Assembly: GCF_006440675.2 (NCBI RefSeq)
Contig: NZ_CP083951.1
Location: forward strand, 1,178,001 to 1,242,000
Direction: 5' to 3'
Source: Mesorhizobium sp. B2-8-5
GTDB taxonomy: Bacteria; Pseudomonadota; Alphaproteobacteria; Rhizobiales; Rhizobiaceae
DNA length: 64,000 bases
The first letter of the stretch is position 1. Each line of letters starts with the position of its first letter. Below are positions 26,260 through 35,669 of this stretch, one piece after another. The notes beneath the pieces are model-generated. The model had not been told where the DNA came from. It saw nothing but the letters and a program-made list of their open reading frames with translations, and did no database searches. Both the position numbers and the translations under genes were made by a program.

Positions 26260-27528
26260 ATGGACGCCGCCGACAGAGCCGCGCGGATCGTACGCAAGGT
26301 CGTCGAAACGCTGAAGCCGGGTTTTGCGGTCCGGCTGTGGACCGGCGAGCGGATCGGACCCGCCAGCGGTCCGGTGCTTGCCATCAACGATCAGGACATC
26401 GTCTGGCAACTGGTTCGCCGGCCGACCTTCTCGACGCTGGTCGAGATGTGGATTTCCAAGACCGTCGATATCGAAGAGGGCACGCTGTTCGATTTCTATG
26501 CCCTGCCTTCGCAAGGCAAGCTCAAGACGAGGCTCAAATCCCTGCCCAAGCTGGCGATCCTGCGCGACCTGCCGGCTGTGCTGTTTTCGCGCAAGCAGAT
26601 GACGGCGCGCAGCGACCTTTCCGGCCGCAAGCCTTTCGTCAGCGGATCGAACAAGGAGGCGATCCAGCACCATTACGACATTTCGAATGATTTCTACCGA
26701 CTCTTCCTCGACGAGCGCATGGTCTACAGTTGCGGCTATTTCCACGATTTCGCCAATGGCATCGACCAGGCGCAAGTCGACAAGCTCGACCACATCTGCC
26801 GCAAGCTCAGGCTCGAGCCCGGCGAAAGGCTGCTCGACATCGGCTGCGGCTGGGGCGCGATGCTTATCCATGCGGCGAAGAATTACGGCGTCTTCGGCCA
26901 TGGCGTCTCGCTGTCGCAAGCCCAGACCGACCTTGCCCGCGAGCGCATTCGCGCCGAGGGGCTGGAGGATCGCATCACCATCGAGATAAAATCCTATGCC
27001 GAACTCTCAGGCACGTTCGACAAGATATCGTCGATCGGCATGTTCGAGCATCTGGGGCTCGCCAATCACGACGCCTACTTCTCGACCGTCCATCGCCTGC
27101 TGAAACCCGGCGGGATCTATCTGCATCACGCCATCACCAGGCGCAGCAAGGGTGACATCCGCAAGACGCTGCGCAAGGGGCCGGAATACAAGGCCCTGAT
27201 CAAATACATCTTTCCTGGCGGCGAGCTCGATACGATCGGCATGACGCTCGGCAATCTCGAGGCGCACGGCTTCCTCGTCTATGACGTGGAGAACCTGCGC
27301 GAGCATTATGCGCAAACCTGCCGCCTGTGGGCGGAGCGTCTGCATGCGCGCTTCGACGAGGCGGTCGCCGAGGTCGGCGAGCCCAAGGCGCGGCTGTGGC
27401 TGCTCTATCTGACGGGTTGCTCGATCACCTTCCAGCGCGCCTCGGCGCAGATTTTTCAGACTGTCGCCACCAGGCGCGCCCGCGGCCCGAGCGGACTGCC
27501 ACCGACACGGGCGGATTTGTACAGGTAG
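26260..27528 (+). CDS. cfa: Cyclopropane-fatty-acyl-phospholipid synthase
   Basis: A 422-residue membrane-associated enzyme that transfers a methylene from S-adenosylmethionine to unsaturated phospholipid acyl chains. The N-terminal lipid-binding domain (to about 130) is followed by the SAM-binding fold with NEAIQHHYDISNDFYRLFLD-like motif (here NKEAIQHHYD), LLDIGCGWGAMLIHAAKNYG near 192-210 and SSIGMFEHLG. YSCGYF and HYAQTCRLW are family signatures. ATG 26260 is preceded by GGGAGG 5 nt away; the GTG two codons before it overlaps that site. Convergent with the MOSC gene, leaving only 12 nt between stops. Confidence 0.94.
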   Translation: MDAADRAARIVRKVVETLKPGFAVRLWTGERIGPASGPVLAINDQDIVWQLVRRPTFSTLVEMWISKTVDIEEGTLFDFYALPSQGKLKTRLKSLPKLAILRDLPAVLFSRKQMTARSDLSGRKPFVSGSNKEAIQHHYDISNDFYRLFLDERMVYSCGYFHDFANGIDQAQVDKLDHICRKLRLEPGERLLDIGCGWGAMLIHAAKNYGVFGHGVSLSQAQTDLARERIRAEGLEDRITIEIKSYAELSGTFDKISSIGMFEHLGLANHDAYFSTVHRLLKPGGIYLHHAITRRSKGDIRKTLRKGPEYKALIKYIFPGGELDTIGMTLGNLEAHGFLVYDVENLREHYAQTCRLWAERLHARFDEAVAEVGEPKARLWLLYLTGCSITFQRASAQIFQTVATRRARGPSGLPPTRADLYR

Positions 27529-27540
27529 ACCCGGCCCGCT

Positions 27541-28302
27541 TCAGTCCATCAAGCGCATCGGCGCGCCGACTTCGATCCGCGCCGGCCGGTCGACGGTGCA
27601 GTAGACGCCGAGATTGTGGGCGTTGTGGCGCACCAGGTTGCGCAGGATGCCAGGATCGGTGTCGAAACCGTCCTGGGCGATGATGGTGAAGCCGCAGCGG
27701 CGGCAGGGCTCGGAGACGGTGAGCTCGAGATCGCCGACCGCGAGTTTCCTGCCGATCCATTCCGTCTCCGGAAAGGCGCCTTCGACCGGGTCCATATTGA
27801 CGACGATGTTGGGGCGGAAGCGGCGCGGATCCGGCGTGCCCTCGGGATGCAGCGCCTTCAGCCGGGACAGCGAGGCGGTGGTGAGCAGATGGATCGGCGC
27901 CTTGGCGTAGCGGGCCTCGGTCAGCGGACCGGCATAGGAGGGCGCCGCGTTCTGCGCGCCGAACGGTCGGATCGCGGCCTCGAAGCCGAGGAAGGCGGAT
28001 ACGGCGCGGTCGCTTCGAGGGTCTGGCGCCGGCAGCCAGCCGCCGCCGGGCACGGCCACTTCGAGCCGCCATTCCTTGCTCATCGGGGCCTCGCTCAACC
28101 GGGTGCGGATCAGCGGCACCTTGTGCCATCTGGGCTCGCGGTCGGGCCTGGCGATCTCGCCGTCGGAAGCATCGACCAGTCCGAACAGCCGGTCGCCGTC
28201 GACGGTCTTCAGCCCGACGGAGATGGCATCCAGCCGCTCGCCGGCGAGCGAGCTCGCCGGGTAGCGCCAGAGTTGGCTGACGGTGCCGAGATCGCCGGTC
28301 AT
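27541..28302 (-). CDS. MOSC domain-containing protein
   Basis: A 253-residue protein with an N-terminal MOSC beta-barrel region (TVSQLWRYPASSLAGERLDA) and the C-terminal MOSC domain: FRPNIVVNMD, EWIGRKLAVGDLELTVSEPCRRCGFT with the conserved Cys that binds the molybdenum or sulfur carrier, and NLGVYCTVDRPARIEVG. MOSC proteins act in molybdenum cofactor sulfuration or reduction of N-hydroxylated compounds; the precise substrate is unknown. ATG 28302 overlaps the acs stop codon in TGATG, so it is probably translated with acs. A pairing of acetyl-CoA synthetase with MOSC has no obvious metabolic logic. Confidence 0.9.
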   Translation of the reverse strand: MTGDLGTVSQLWRYPASSLAGERLDAISVGLKTVDGDRLFGLVDASDGEIARPDREPRWHKVPLIRTRLSEAPMSKEWRLEVAVPGGGWLPAPDPRSDRAVSAFLGFEAAIRPFGAQNAAPSYAGPLTEARYAKAPIHLLTTASLSRLKALHPEGTPDPRRFRPNIVVNMDPVEGAFPETEWIGRKLAVGDLELTVSEPCRRCGFTIIAQDGFDTDPGILRNLVRHNAHNLGVYCTVDRPARIEVGAPMRLMD

Positions 28303-30257
28303 CAGCCCTTCTTGTTCTGCCGGTTGGCGACCAGGTCGTCGACCACGGCCGGATCGGCCAGCGTCGAGGTGTCGCCCAGCGCGCCGAAATCGTCCTCGGC
28401 GATCTTGCGCAGAATGCGCCGCATGATCTTGCCGGAACGGGTTTTCGGCAGGCCGGGCGCGAACTGGATCTTGTCGGGCGAAGCAATGGCGCCGATCTCT
28501 TTGCGGACATGCGCGATCAGTTCCTTGCGCAGCTCCTCGCTCGGCTCCATGCCCTTCATCAGGGTGACGTAGCTGTAGATGCCCTGGCCCTTGATGTCGT
28601 GCGGGTAGCCGACGACGGCGGCTTCCGACACTTTCTCGTGGCTCACCAGCGCCGATTCGACTTCCGCCGTGCCCATGCGGTGGCCGGAGACGTTGATGAC
28701 GTCGTCGACGCGGCCGGTGATCCAGTAGTAGCCGTCCTCGTCGCGGCGGCAACCGTCGCCGGTGAAGTACTTGCCCTTGTAGGTCGAGAAATAGGTCTGC
28801 ACGAAGCGGTCGTGGTCGCCATAGACGGTGCGCATCTGGCCGGGCCAGGAATCGGTGATGCAGAGATTGCCGTCGGCGGCTCCTTCGAGCACCTTGCCCT
28901 CACCGTCGACCAGCTCCGGCTTGACGCCGAAGAAGGGCCGAGTCGCCGAGCCTGCCTTGAGGTCGGTGGCGCCGGGCAGCGGCGTGATCAGGATGCCGCC
29001 GGTCTCGGTCTGCCACCATGTGTCGACGATCGGCACCTTGCCGTTGCCGACGACATTGAAATACCACTCCCAGGCTTCCGGATTGATCGGCTCGCCGACC
29101 GAGCCCAGAACGCGCAGCGATTTGCGCGAGGTCTTCTTCACATGGCTGTCGCCGGCGCCCATCAGCGCGCGCAACGCCGTCGGCGCGGTGTAGAAGATGT
29201 TGACCTTGTGCTTGTCGATGACTTCCCAGAAGCGCGACTGCGAGGGATAGTTCGGCACGCCTTCGAACATCAGCGTCGTGGCGCCGTTGGCCAAGGGCCC
29301 GTAGACGATATAGCTGTGGCCCGTCACCCAGCCGACATCAGCCGTGCACCAGTAGATGTCGCCGTCATGGTAATCGAAGACATATTGGTGCGTCATCGAG
29401 GCATAGACGAGATAGCCGGCCGTGGTGTGCAGCACGCCCTTCGGCTTGCCGGTCGAGCCGGAGGTGTAGAGGATGAAAAGCGGGTCTTCCGCCTTCATCT
29501 TCTCCGGCTTGCAGTCGGCCTTCACCGTGGCGATCTCGTCGTGGTACCAGACGTCGCGGCCGGGCGCCCAGCCGACCTTGCCGCCGGTGCGGCGTACGAC
29601 GACCACGTTCTTCACCCGCACATGATGCTTGGCGGCGATTTCGATCGCCTTGTCGGTGTTCTCTTTCAGCGGGATCGGCTTGCCGCCGCGCAGGCCCTCG
29701 TCGGCGGTGATGACGAAGGTAGATTCGCAGTCGACGATGCGGCCGGCCAGCGCGTCCGGCGAGAAGCCGCCGAAGACAATCGAATGGATGGCGCCGATGC
29801 GCGTGCAGGCAAGCATCGCATAGGCGGCTTCCGGGATCATTGGCATGTAGATGGTGACGCGGTCGCCTTTCTTGACGCCGTGCTTCTTCATCACATTGGC
29901 GAGCCGGCAGACATGCGCGTGAAGCTCGTTGTAGGTGATCTTCTTGTCGTCGTAGGGGTTGTCGCCTTCCCAGATGATTGCGGTCTGGTCGCCGCGCTTC
30001 TTCAGGTGCCGGTCGATGCAATTGTAGGAGACGTTGGTCAGCCCGTCCTCGAACCACTTGATCGAGACCTTGCCGTCGAAGGAGGTGTTCTTGACCTTGG
30101 TGAAAGGCTTGAACCAGTCGATGCGCTTGCCGTGCTTGCCCCAGAACTTGTCCGGATTTTTCACGCTGTCGGCATACCATTTGAGATAGGTATCGTTGTC
30201 GATCAACGCGTTCTTCTTCCACGCCGGCTGGACGCGGTGGACATGCACATCGGACAT
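28302..30257 (-). CDS. acs: Acetyl-CoA synthetase
   Basis: A 651-residue cytoplasmic AMP-forming ligase converting acetate, ATP and CoA to acetyl-CoA. Motifs are the ANL P-loop [11 protein letters not shown] (about 260s), [10 protein letters not shown] (about 410s), [28 protein letters not shown] hinge region with [13 protein letters not shown], and the C-terminal [11 protein letters not shown] whose Lys is the acetylation-sensitive catalytic residue. Length equals the family norm. ATG 30257 has GGGAGGAAAGCTG upstream. It is the first gene of a two-gene unit with the MOSC protein. Confidence 0.97.
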   Translation of the reverse strand: MSDVHVHRVQPAWKKNALIDNDTYLKWYADSVKNPDKFWGKHGKRIDWFKPFTKVKNTSFDGKVSIKWFEDGLTNVSYNCIDRHLKKRGDQTAIIWEGDNPYDDKKITYNELHAHVCRLANVMKKHGVKKGDRVTIYMPMIPEAAYAMLACTRIGAIHSIVFGGFSPDALAGRIVDCESTFVITADEGLRGGKPIPLKENTDKAIEIAAKHHVRVKNVVVVRRTGGKVGWAPGRDVWYHDEIATVKADCKPEKMKAEDPLFILYTSGSTGKPKGVLHTTAGYLVYASMTHQYVFDYHDGDIYWCTADVGWVTGHSYIVYGPLANGATTLMFEGVPNYPSQSRFWEVIDKHKVNIFYTAPTALRALMGAGDSHVKKTSRKSLRVLGSVGEPINPEAWEWYFNVVGNGKVPIVDTWWQTETGGILITPLPGATDLKAGSATRPFFGVKPELVDGEGKVLEGAADGNLCITDSWPGQMRTVYGDHDRFVQTYFSTYKGKYFTGDGCRRDEDGYYWITGRVDDVINVSGHRMGTAEVESALVSHEKVSEAAVVGYPHDIKGQGIYSYVTLMKGMEPSEELRKELIAHVRKEIGAIASPDKIQFAPGLPKTRSGKIMRRILRKIAEDDFGALGDTSTLADPAVVDDLVANRQNKKG

Positions 30258-30561
30258 TTTTCAGCTTTCCTCCCGAACCATTCCACCGGCTTGGGCCGCC
30301 GGCGGCATCGCGTCGAAGCGGCCGCGAATTCGCGGGCATTATTAACAGTTCCGCCGTGACGGCAATATTAGACGTTGGATTCGCGCGGCGGGATGACGCA
30401 GGGTCAAGCGCAAAGCGCTATCAGCACTCTCGCTTTACGGCTGCTAACCACCTGTTTTAAAGGCAAAAATTTTGAAAAAGCTCGAAAAAATCCATAGACA
30501 GTTAAGCAACCGTGCGCACAATTCAGCGTTGGGAGGAAGGAGAATCAACCAAGGAAACGCA
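30258..30561. other. Divergent intergenic region between acs and usg
   Basis: No gene supported. From about 30450 to 30510 the DNA is markedly A/T rich (runs such as AAAAATTTTGAAAAAG) compared with its surroundings; this is the likely promoter region of usg. An in-frame TTG-type start at 30472 would extend usg into it but has no ribosome site. Confidence 0.45.
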
Positions 30562-30834
30562 ATGCGCGACAATTCCGAAATGGACCTGATGCTCAAGGGG
30601 TATGGGCTGACCACGGCCAAGATCCTTTACCACTACCCGGACCACCCGCACCTACTGCAAAGCTTTGTCTGGCAGGATTACGACATAGCTCCGAAATTCC
30701 CGGTGCTGATCCGCTTCATCGAATTCTGGAAGACCAAGCTCGACGGACCGCTGCACTCGGTCACCTACACGCATCACAAGCTGATCGCGCCGAATGAATG
30801 GCGCAAGGTGGATGGGGAGTTCCTGGTACATTAG
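30562..30834 (+). CDS. usg: Usg family protein
   Basis: A 90-residue soluble protein with the Usg pattern: MDLMLKGYGLTTAKILYHYPD, LLQSFVWQDYDIAPKFPVL and FIEFWKTKLDGPLHSVTYTH. Usg proteins are small conserved alphaproteobacterial proteins, sometimes beside trp genes; their role is unknown. ATG 30562 follows AAGGAAACGCA. Standalone here, followed by a large palindrome. Confidence 0.88.
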   Translation: MRDNSEMDLMLKGYGLTTAKILYHYPDHPHLLQSFVWQDYDIAPKFPVLIRFIEFWKTKLDGPLHSVTYTHHKLIAPNEWRKVDGEFLVH

Positions 30835-30878
30835 GTGCAGGTTTTATCGATCGTCAGTGATTGGCGGAAATGCCCGTC

Positions 30879-31068
30879 GCTTCGTCATCCACGGGCGAAG
30901 CAAGGAGCGAAGCGACGTAGCGCAGACCCGAGGATCCATTCCGTGACTTCGAAGCGTTGCGGCGATCCAGAATTCTGCTCCGCCGCGCTCTGCGATCAAG
31001 GTAACGGCATGGGTCCTCGGGTCTTCGCGACGCCGCTTCGCGGCTGCTTTGCCCGTGGATGACGAAGC
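30879..31068. repeat. Long palindromic repeat family 2, full copy
   Basis: Arms of 24 nt, 30879-30902 (GCTTCGTCATCCACGGGCGA...) and 31045-31068, are complementary with one mismatch. Secondary inverted segments inside are CAGACCCGAGGATCCAT and ATGGGTCCTCGGGTCTTCG. A contracted copy lies at 40391-40450, and a piece of the middle (GCGTTGCGGCGATCCAGAA) resembles 3880-3900. Fills the gap between usg and the aldo/keto reductase; no gene seen in it. Confidence 0.75.
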
Positions 31069-31132
31069 TCGGAGGGCGGCAGCTAATCGCAAACGTTCAC
31101 GCTCGCCCTAATAGGGACGGGTCGACACGTGG

Positions 31133-32167
31133 TCAAACCGCTGGCGGGTTCAGCCGGGCGAAGCCTTCCTGGCGCCGATAGGGGAAGTAAGGATAGGGCG
31201 CGGTCACGGCGCTCGCTTCATCGAGCGCCTTGATCTGCTCAGGCGTCAGCGCCCAGCCGACGGCGCCGAGATTCTGCCGCAACTGCTCCTCGTTGCGCGC
31301 GCCGATGATGACCGACGACACGGTCGGCCGCCGCAAGAGCCAGTTGATGGCGACCTGCGGCACGGTCTTGCCGGTCTCGGCGGCGACCGCTTCCAGCACA
31401 TCGACCACCTTGAAAAGATGCTCGTCCTCGACCGGCGGGCCGAAGCTGGCGGTGTCGTGCAGCCGGCTCTTTTCCGGCAAGGGCTGTCCGCGGCGGATCT
31501 TGCCGGTGAGCCGGCCCCAGCCGAGCGGGCTCCATACCAGCGCGCCGACGCCCTGGTCGAGGCCGAGCGGCATCAGCTCCCACTCATAGTCGCGCCCGAC
31601 CAGCGAATAGTAGACCTGATGCGCGACGTAGCGCGGGTAGCCGTGCTTTTCCGCCAGGCCGAGCGATTTCATCACCTGCCAGCCGGAGAAGTTTGAGACG
31701 CCGACATAGCGCAGCTTACCTTGGCGCACGAGGTCGTCCAGCGCCGACAGCACCTCCTCGACCGGCGTCGAGGCGTCGAAGGCATGAAGCTGCAGCAGGT
31801 CGATATAATCGGTGCCGAGGCGCTTCAGCGCCGCGTCGACGGAGCGGATCAGGCGCGAGCGCGACGAACCCCAGTCGGCCGGGCCGTCGCCCATCGGCAG
31901 GGACGTCTTGGTCGAGATCAGCACCGCGTCGCGGCGGCCCTTGATGGCCTCGCCAAGCACCTCCTCGGAGGCGCCGTTCGAATAGACATCGGCCGTGTCG
32001 AAGAGATTGACGCCTGCCTCCAGGCAGATGTCGACCAGCCGTCGCGCCTCCTTGGCGTCGCTGTTGCCCCAGTGGCCGAAGAGCGGGCCGGAGCCGCCGA
32101 AGGTACCGGCGCCGAAGGAAAGCGCCGGCACTTTCAGGCCGGAGGCGCCGAGAGGTCGATAGTCCAT
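31133..32167 (-). CDS. Aldo/keto reductase
   Basis: A 344-residue NADPH-dependent oxidoreductase (TIM barrel). The catalytic tetrad is visible: FDTADVYSNG (Asp and Tyr near 57-62), Lys in VLISTKTSL (about 87) and His in LLQLHAFDAS (about 128). The cofactor-binding end VSSVIIGARNEEQLRQNLGA is conserved. Close in type to the YajO/Tas-like general reductases; the substrate is unknown. ATG 32167 follows AAGGAGAAAAATC. Together with the similar gene at 34486 it flanks the MFS/LysR pair. Confidence 0.92.
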   Translation of the reverse strand: MDYRPLGASGLKVPALSFGAGTFGGSGPLFGHWGNSDAKEARRLVDICLEAGVNLFDTADVYSNGASEEVLGEAIKGRRDAVLISTKTSLPMGDGPADWGSSRSRLIRSVDAALKRLGTDYIDLLQLHAFDASTPVEEVLSALDDLVRQGKLRYVGVSNFSGWQVMKSLGLAEKHGYPRYVAHQVYYSLVGRDYEWELMPLGLDQGVGALVWSPLGWGRLTGKIRRGQPLPEKSRLHDTASFGPPVEDEHLFKVVDVLEAVAAETGKTVPQVAINWLLRRPTVSSVIIGARNEEQLRQNLGAVGWALTPEQIKALDEASAVTAPYPYFPYRRQEGFARLNPPAV

Positions 32168-32207
32168 GATTTTTCTCCTTGGGATGTCGAAGGCGGAATT
32201 CGGCCGC

Positions 32208-33395
32208 TCAGCACTGCGCCGTGACCGGCTTGCCGATGGCGCGGCCGCGTTCGAGGCGCAGCGCCACGAGCACCACGCCGAGCGCGGCGAGCGGCATCAG
32301 GCCGGCAACGAGAGGGACGGCGCCGAGGCCGGGGCCGTGGTCGATGACGAAGCCGCCGAGCCAGGCGCCGATGGCGTTGCCGAGATTGAAGGCGGCGATG
32401 TTGAAGGAGGACGCAAGGCCCTGGCCGGCGCCCTCGGCCTTCTCCAGCACCCACATCTGCAGCGGCGCGACGGTGGCGAAGGCGGCAGCACCCAGCAGGC
32501 CGACGGCGATGATCGCCGCGACCGGCTGATGGATCGCCGCCGTCATGACGAACAGCACCGCCGACAGCGCGACCAGCGTGCCGACGACGGTCGGCACAAG
32601 GTGCCGGTCGGCGAGGCGTCCGCCGAGCAGGTTGCCCGCGACCAATCCGCCGCCGAAGACGAGCAGGATCGGCGACACCGACGCCTCGGAAAAGCCGCTG
32701 ACGCGGGTCAGGATCGGCGCCAGATAGGTGAAGGCGGCAAAGACGCCGACCCAGCTCAGCACCGTGGTCAAAAGGCCGAGCAGCACCGGCCGGCGGCCGA
32801 GCACGGCGAGCGTGCCTTCGGCGCTTTCCGCCTCGTCCGCGGCGGCCGGCTCGTCGCGCGGCACCAGCAATGCGATCACGGCGAAGGCGACGACGCCGAC
32901 CAGCGTGACGGCGAGGAAGGTGGAGCGCCAGCCATAGGCCTGGCCGAGCCAGGTGCCGAACGGCACGCCGAGGATGTTGGCGACGGTGAGGCCGGTGAAC
33001 ATCAGCGCGATGGCCGAAGCCTTCCTGTTGGGCGCGACGAGGCTGGTCGCGACGACCGAGCCGACGCCGAAGAAGGAAGCGTGGGCGAAGGCGGTCAGCA
33101 CACGCGCCGCCATCAGCGTCCAGTAGTCGGGCGCCAGCGCACAGGCGAGGTTGCCGACGGTGAAGACAACCATCAGGGCAAGCAGCAAGGTCTTGCGCGG
33201 CAGGCGTCCAGTCAAGGCGCCAAGCAGCGGCGCGCCGACGACGACGCCCAGCGCATAGCCGGAAATAAGCAGGCCCGCGGCCGAGATCGAGACGCCGAGA
33301 TCGGCGCTGACATCGAGCAGCAGGCCCATGATGACGAATTCGGTGACGCCGATGCCGAAGGCGCCGGCGGTGAGGGCATAAAGAGCAAGAGGCAT
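32208..33395 (-). CDS. MFS transporter, DHA1/arabinose-efflux type
   Basis: A 395-residue 12-segment membrane protein: MPLALYALTAGAFGIGVTEFVIMGLL is the typical start of the YdhP/AraJ-like drug:H+ antiporter group, with GALTGRLPRKTLLL as motif A and GTWLGQAYGWRSTF as the TM5 (motif C-like) region. It probably exports a small organic molecule. The frame is open upstream into the LysR gene, but homology starts at ATG 33395. It is divergent from the LysR regulator 122 bp away and 40 nt upstream of the aldo/keto reductase on the same strand, so the two may be co-transcribed. Confidence 0.9.
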   Translation of the reverse strand: MPLALYALTAGAFGIGVTEFVIMGLLLDVSADLGVSISAAGLLISGYALGVVVGAPLLGALTGRLPRKTLLLALMVVFTVGNLACALAPDYWTLMAARVLTAFAHASFFGVGSVVATSLVAPNRKASAIALMFTGLTVANILGVPFGTWLGQAYGWRSTFLAVTLVGVVAFAVIALLVPRDEPAAADEAESAEGTLAVLGRRPVLLGLLTTVLSWVGVFAAFTYLAPILTRVSGFSEASVSPILLVFGGGLVAGNLLGGRLADRHLVPTVVGTLVALSAVLFVMTAAIHQPVAAIIAVGLLGAAAFATVAPLQMWVLEKAEGAGQGLASSFNIAAFNLGNAIGAWLGGFVIDHGPGLGAVPLVAGLMPLAALGVVLVALRLERGRAIGKPVTAQC

Positions 33396-33499
33396 GGCTG
33401 CGGTCCGGTTGATCAGGAAGGGACGCTCAGTCCCGCGCCCCGGGCGGAAGATCGTGATCCGCCAAGCTGTGAACCAGCCTTGCATCAGGCATATTTTCT

Positions 33500-33514
33500 G
33501 TGAAATAGATTCAC
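33500..33514. promoter_or_regulatory. Candidate LysR operator at the regulator's own start
   Basis: GTGAA-N5-TTCAC (33500-33514) is a short dyad just 2 nt before the LysR ATG, in the 122-bp divergent region with the MFS gene. LysR proteins commonly bind T-N11-A dyads and repress their own gene from the start region. Only five bases per arm are complementary, so this is tentative. Confidence 0.35.
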
Positions 33515-33516
33515 GA

Positions 33517-34422
33517 ATGGCGAGGCCCGAGATCAACCGCTCCGGCGAGATCGAAGTGTTCGTCCGCGTCGTCGAGGCGGGCAGCTTCTCGGCCGCGGCG
33601 CGGGCGCTGCGGATGACGCCCTCGGCGGTGAGCAAGCTGATCGCGCGGCTTGAGGCGCGGCTTGGCGCACGGCTCATCAGCCGCTCGACACGCAAGCTGC
33701 AGCTGACGCCGGAAGGCGCTGCCTTCCATGATAGCGGCCTGCGCATCCTCGCCGATCTCGACTCGGCCGAGCGCGAAGCGGCGGCGGGTGCAGCGCCGCG
33801 AGGCCGGCTTAGGGTCAATTCCTATGTGCCGTTCGGCCAGCACCGGCTGATGCCGTTGTTGCCGCGCTTCCTGGAGAATTATCCCGAGATTTTCGTCGAA
33901 GCCGTGCTGACCGACAGTGTGATCGATCTTCTGGAAGAGCGCGCCGATGTCGCTATCCGCGCCGGGCCGCTACGCGAGTCACGCCTGGTTGCGCGCAAGC
34001 TTGGCCAGAGCCGGATGGTCCTGGTCGCGTCGCCTGCGTATCTTGAAGCACGCGGCACGCCACGCGCATTGTCCGACCTCGCTCGCCACAACATGCTGGC
34101 CTTCGGCTTCGCCAGGCATATCGAGGGCTGGCCCTTTGTCGATGCGACAGGCAAATCGATCATCATGCCGATTGTCGGAAACATGTCGCTCACCGACGGC
34201 GAAGCGATGCGGCGAACGACGCTGGCAGGAGCCGGCATAGCGCGGCTGGCGCGCTGGCATGTCGAGCCCGACATTGCCGCCGGACTGCTCGTGCCGTTGC
34301 TCGAGGAGTTCAATCCTGGCGACGAGGAGCCGACACATGCCGTCTATGTCGGTCATGGCAAGCATCTGCCGGCGCGGGTGCGGGCTTTCCTCGACTTTCT
34401 CGCGGAGACCGTTCGTCTCTGA
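33517..34422 (+). CDS. LysR family transcriptional regulator
   Basis: A 301-residue DNA-binding protein. The winged helix-turn-helix at 8-65 (FVRVVEAGSFSAAARALRMT, SAVSKLIARLEARLGARLI) and the effector-binding domain (RLRVNSYVPFGQHRLMPLLP, LDADVAIRAG-like ERADVAIRAGPL, DGEAMRRTTLAGAGIARL) match the CrgA-like group. It likely controls the divergent MFS gene and perhaps the aldo/keto reductase downstream of that gene. The frame opens earlier, but ATG 33517 fits the family N-terminus. The effector is unknown. Confidence 0.92.
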   Translation: MARPEINRSGEIEVFVRVVEAGSFSAAARALRMTPSAVSKLIARLEARLGARLISRSTRKLQLTPEGAAFHDSGLRILADLDSAEREAAAGAAPRGRLRVNSYVPFGQHRLMPLLPRFLENYPEIFVEAVLTDSVIDLLEERADVAIRAGPLRESRLVARKLGQSRMVLVASPAYLEARGTPRALSDLARHNMLAFGFARHIEGWPFVDATGKSIIMPIVGNMSLTDGEAMRRTTLAGAGIARLARWHVEPDIAAGLLVPLLEEFNPGDEEPTHAVYVGHGKHLPARVRAFLDFLAETVRL

Positions 34423-34432
34423 AACGGAAAAG

Positions 34433-34458
34433 CCGCGCGTCCAAGGACACGCGGCTCC
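34433..34458 (-). terminator. Terminator between convergent LysR and aldo/keto reductase genes
   Basis: AGCCGCGCGTCC (34433-34444) pairs with GGACACGCGGCT (34447-34458) with one mismatch. On the minus strand the stem is followed by TTTTCCGTTT, so it fits best as the terminator of the aldo/keto reductase ending at 34486. Confidence 0.7.
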
Positions 34459-34485
34459 CGAAGGATGTCGGCTTGCGAAGACGGA

Positions 34486-35535
34486 TTACGCCTTCGGCAC
34501 GAACGGCGCCGGGCGCCGGCCGGCGCCTTGCCGCTCCAGCATCCAGCCGGGATATTCGGCAGGCAGCGCGCTCACCTCATCGAGCCTGGCGAGGTCGTCG
34601 GTGTCGAGCTTCAGACCTGTCGCGGCGAGGTTCTGCTCGAGTTGGTCCATGCGGCTGGCGCCGATGATGACGCTCATCACGAAAGGCTTTGCCAGGACAT
34701 AGCCAAGCGCCACGGTGGCGACGCCGACATCGTGTTTTTTGGCAACCTCGCGCATGCCGGCGACCGCCGCCCAGGCGCGGTCCTCGTTGACCGGCGGGAA
34801 GTTGAACGAAGCGCGGCGGCCCTCGCCATTGCCCGGCGCGTCGGGACCGTATTTGCCGGAGAGCAGTCCGCCGGCCATCGGCGACCAGACCATCAGGCCG
34901 AGCTTCTCTTCGTTGATGAGCGGCACGATCTCGCGTTCGAGATCGCGGCCGGCAATCGAGTAATAGGATTGGATCGTCTCGAAGCGGGCAAAACCCTTGC
35001 GCTCCGCGATGCCCAGCGCCTTGGAGATACGCCAGGCCTGCCAGTTGGAGACGCCGACATAGCGGACCTTGCCGCTGGCGACGAGATCGTCGAGCGCGCG
35101 CAGCGTCTCGTCGATCGGCGTCACCGTGTCGGTGCCATGCAGCTGGTAGAGGTCGATATGATCGGTCTGCAGCCGCTCCAGGCTGCGGTCGACCGAATCC
35201 ATGATGTGGCCGCGCGATGAGCCGCGCTCGTTGGGCCCGTTGCCCATGGCGCCATGCACCTTGGTGGCGATGATGACGTCCGAACGCTTGACGCCGAGGT
35301 CCTTGAGCGACTGTCCAAGCAGCTGCTCGGACTGGCCGAATGAATAGACGTCGGCCGTATCGAAGAAATTGACGCCGGCGGCGATCGAGCGGCCGACGAT
35401 TTCGTTGACGCCCTTCTGGTCGAGGCTGGCGATCAGGCCCCATTGGGCATTCTGGCCGGCGGCGCCGAAGGTCATGGTGCCGAGGCAGAGTTCGGAAACG
35501 AACAGGCCGGTGTTGCCAAGTTGGTTATAGCGCAT
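34486..35535 (-). CDS. Aldo/keto reductase
   Basis: A 349-residue TIM-barrel oxidoreductase. Catalytic residues appear in FFDTADVYSFGQSE (Asp, Tyr), VIIATKVHG (Lys) and LYQLHGTD (His); VMSVIIGASRMDQLEQNLAA is the cofactor-end motif. The sequence resembles the YajO/general stress-protein 69 type and is a paralogue of the protein at 31133, sharing SNWQAWRISKALG/SNFSGWQVMKSLG-like regions, but not a recent duplicate. ATG 35535 is preceded by GGGGAAAGCTCACC. Probably its own transcription unit. Confidence 0.92.
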   Translation of the reverse strand: MRYNQLGNTGLFVSELCLGTMTFGAAGQNAQWGLIASLDQKGVNEIVGRSIAAGVNFFDTADVYSFGQSEQLLGQSLKDLGVKRSDVIIATKVHGAMGNGPNERGSSRGHIMDSVDRSLERLQTDHIDLYQLHGTDTVTPIDETLRALDDLVASGKVRYVGVSNWQAWRISKALGIAERKGFARFETIQSYYSIAGRDLEREIVPLINEEKLGLMVWSPMAGGLLSGKYGPDAPGNGEGRRASFNFPPVNEDRAWAAVAGMREVAKKHDVGVATVALGYVLAKPFVMSVIIGASRMDQLEQNLAATGLKLDTDDLARLDEVSALPAEYPGWMLERQGAGRRPAPFVPKA

Positions 35536-35669
35536 GGTGAGCTTTCCCCGAGAAAAGGATTGAATGACATCGGGGAAATAGGAACGGACCGTTTCGTTTC
35601 AAGCGCGGGCGCAAAGAATATCGTCCGGTTGGCGGGCCGGTAACGAGATCGTGACGATTGCCAGGGCGC

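Noticed and set aside
32166..33503. 445-codon plus-strand frame opposite the MFS transporter
   Set aside because: Antisense shadow rich in Asp/Gly/Arg/Gln; the minus frame has clear membrane segments and MFS motifs.
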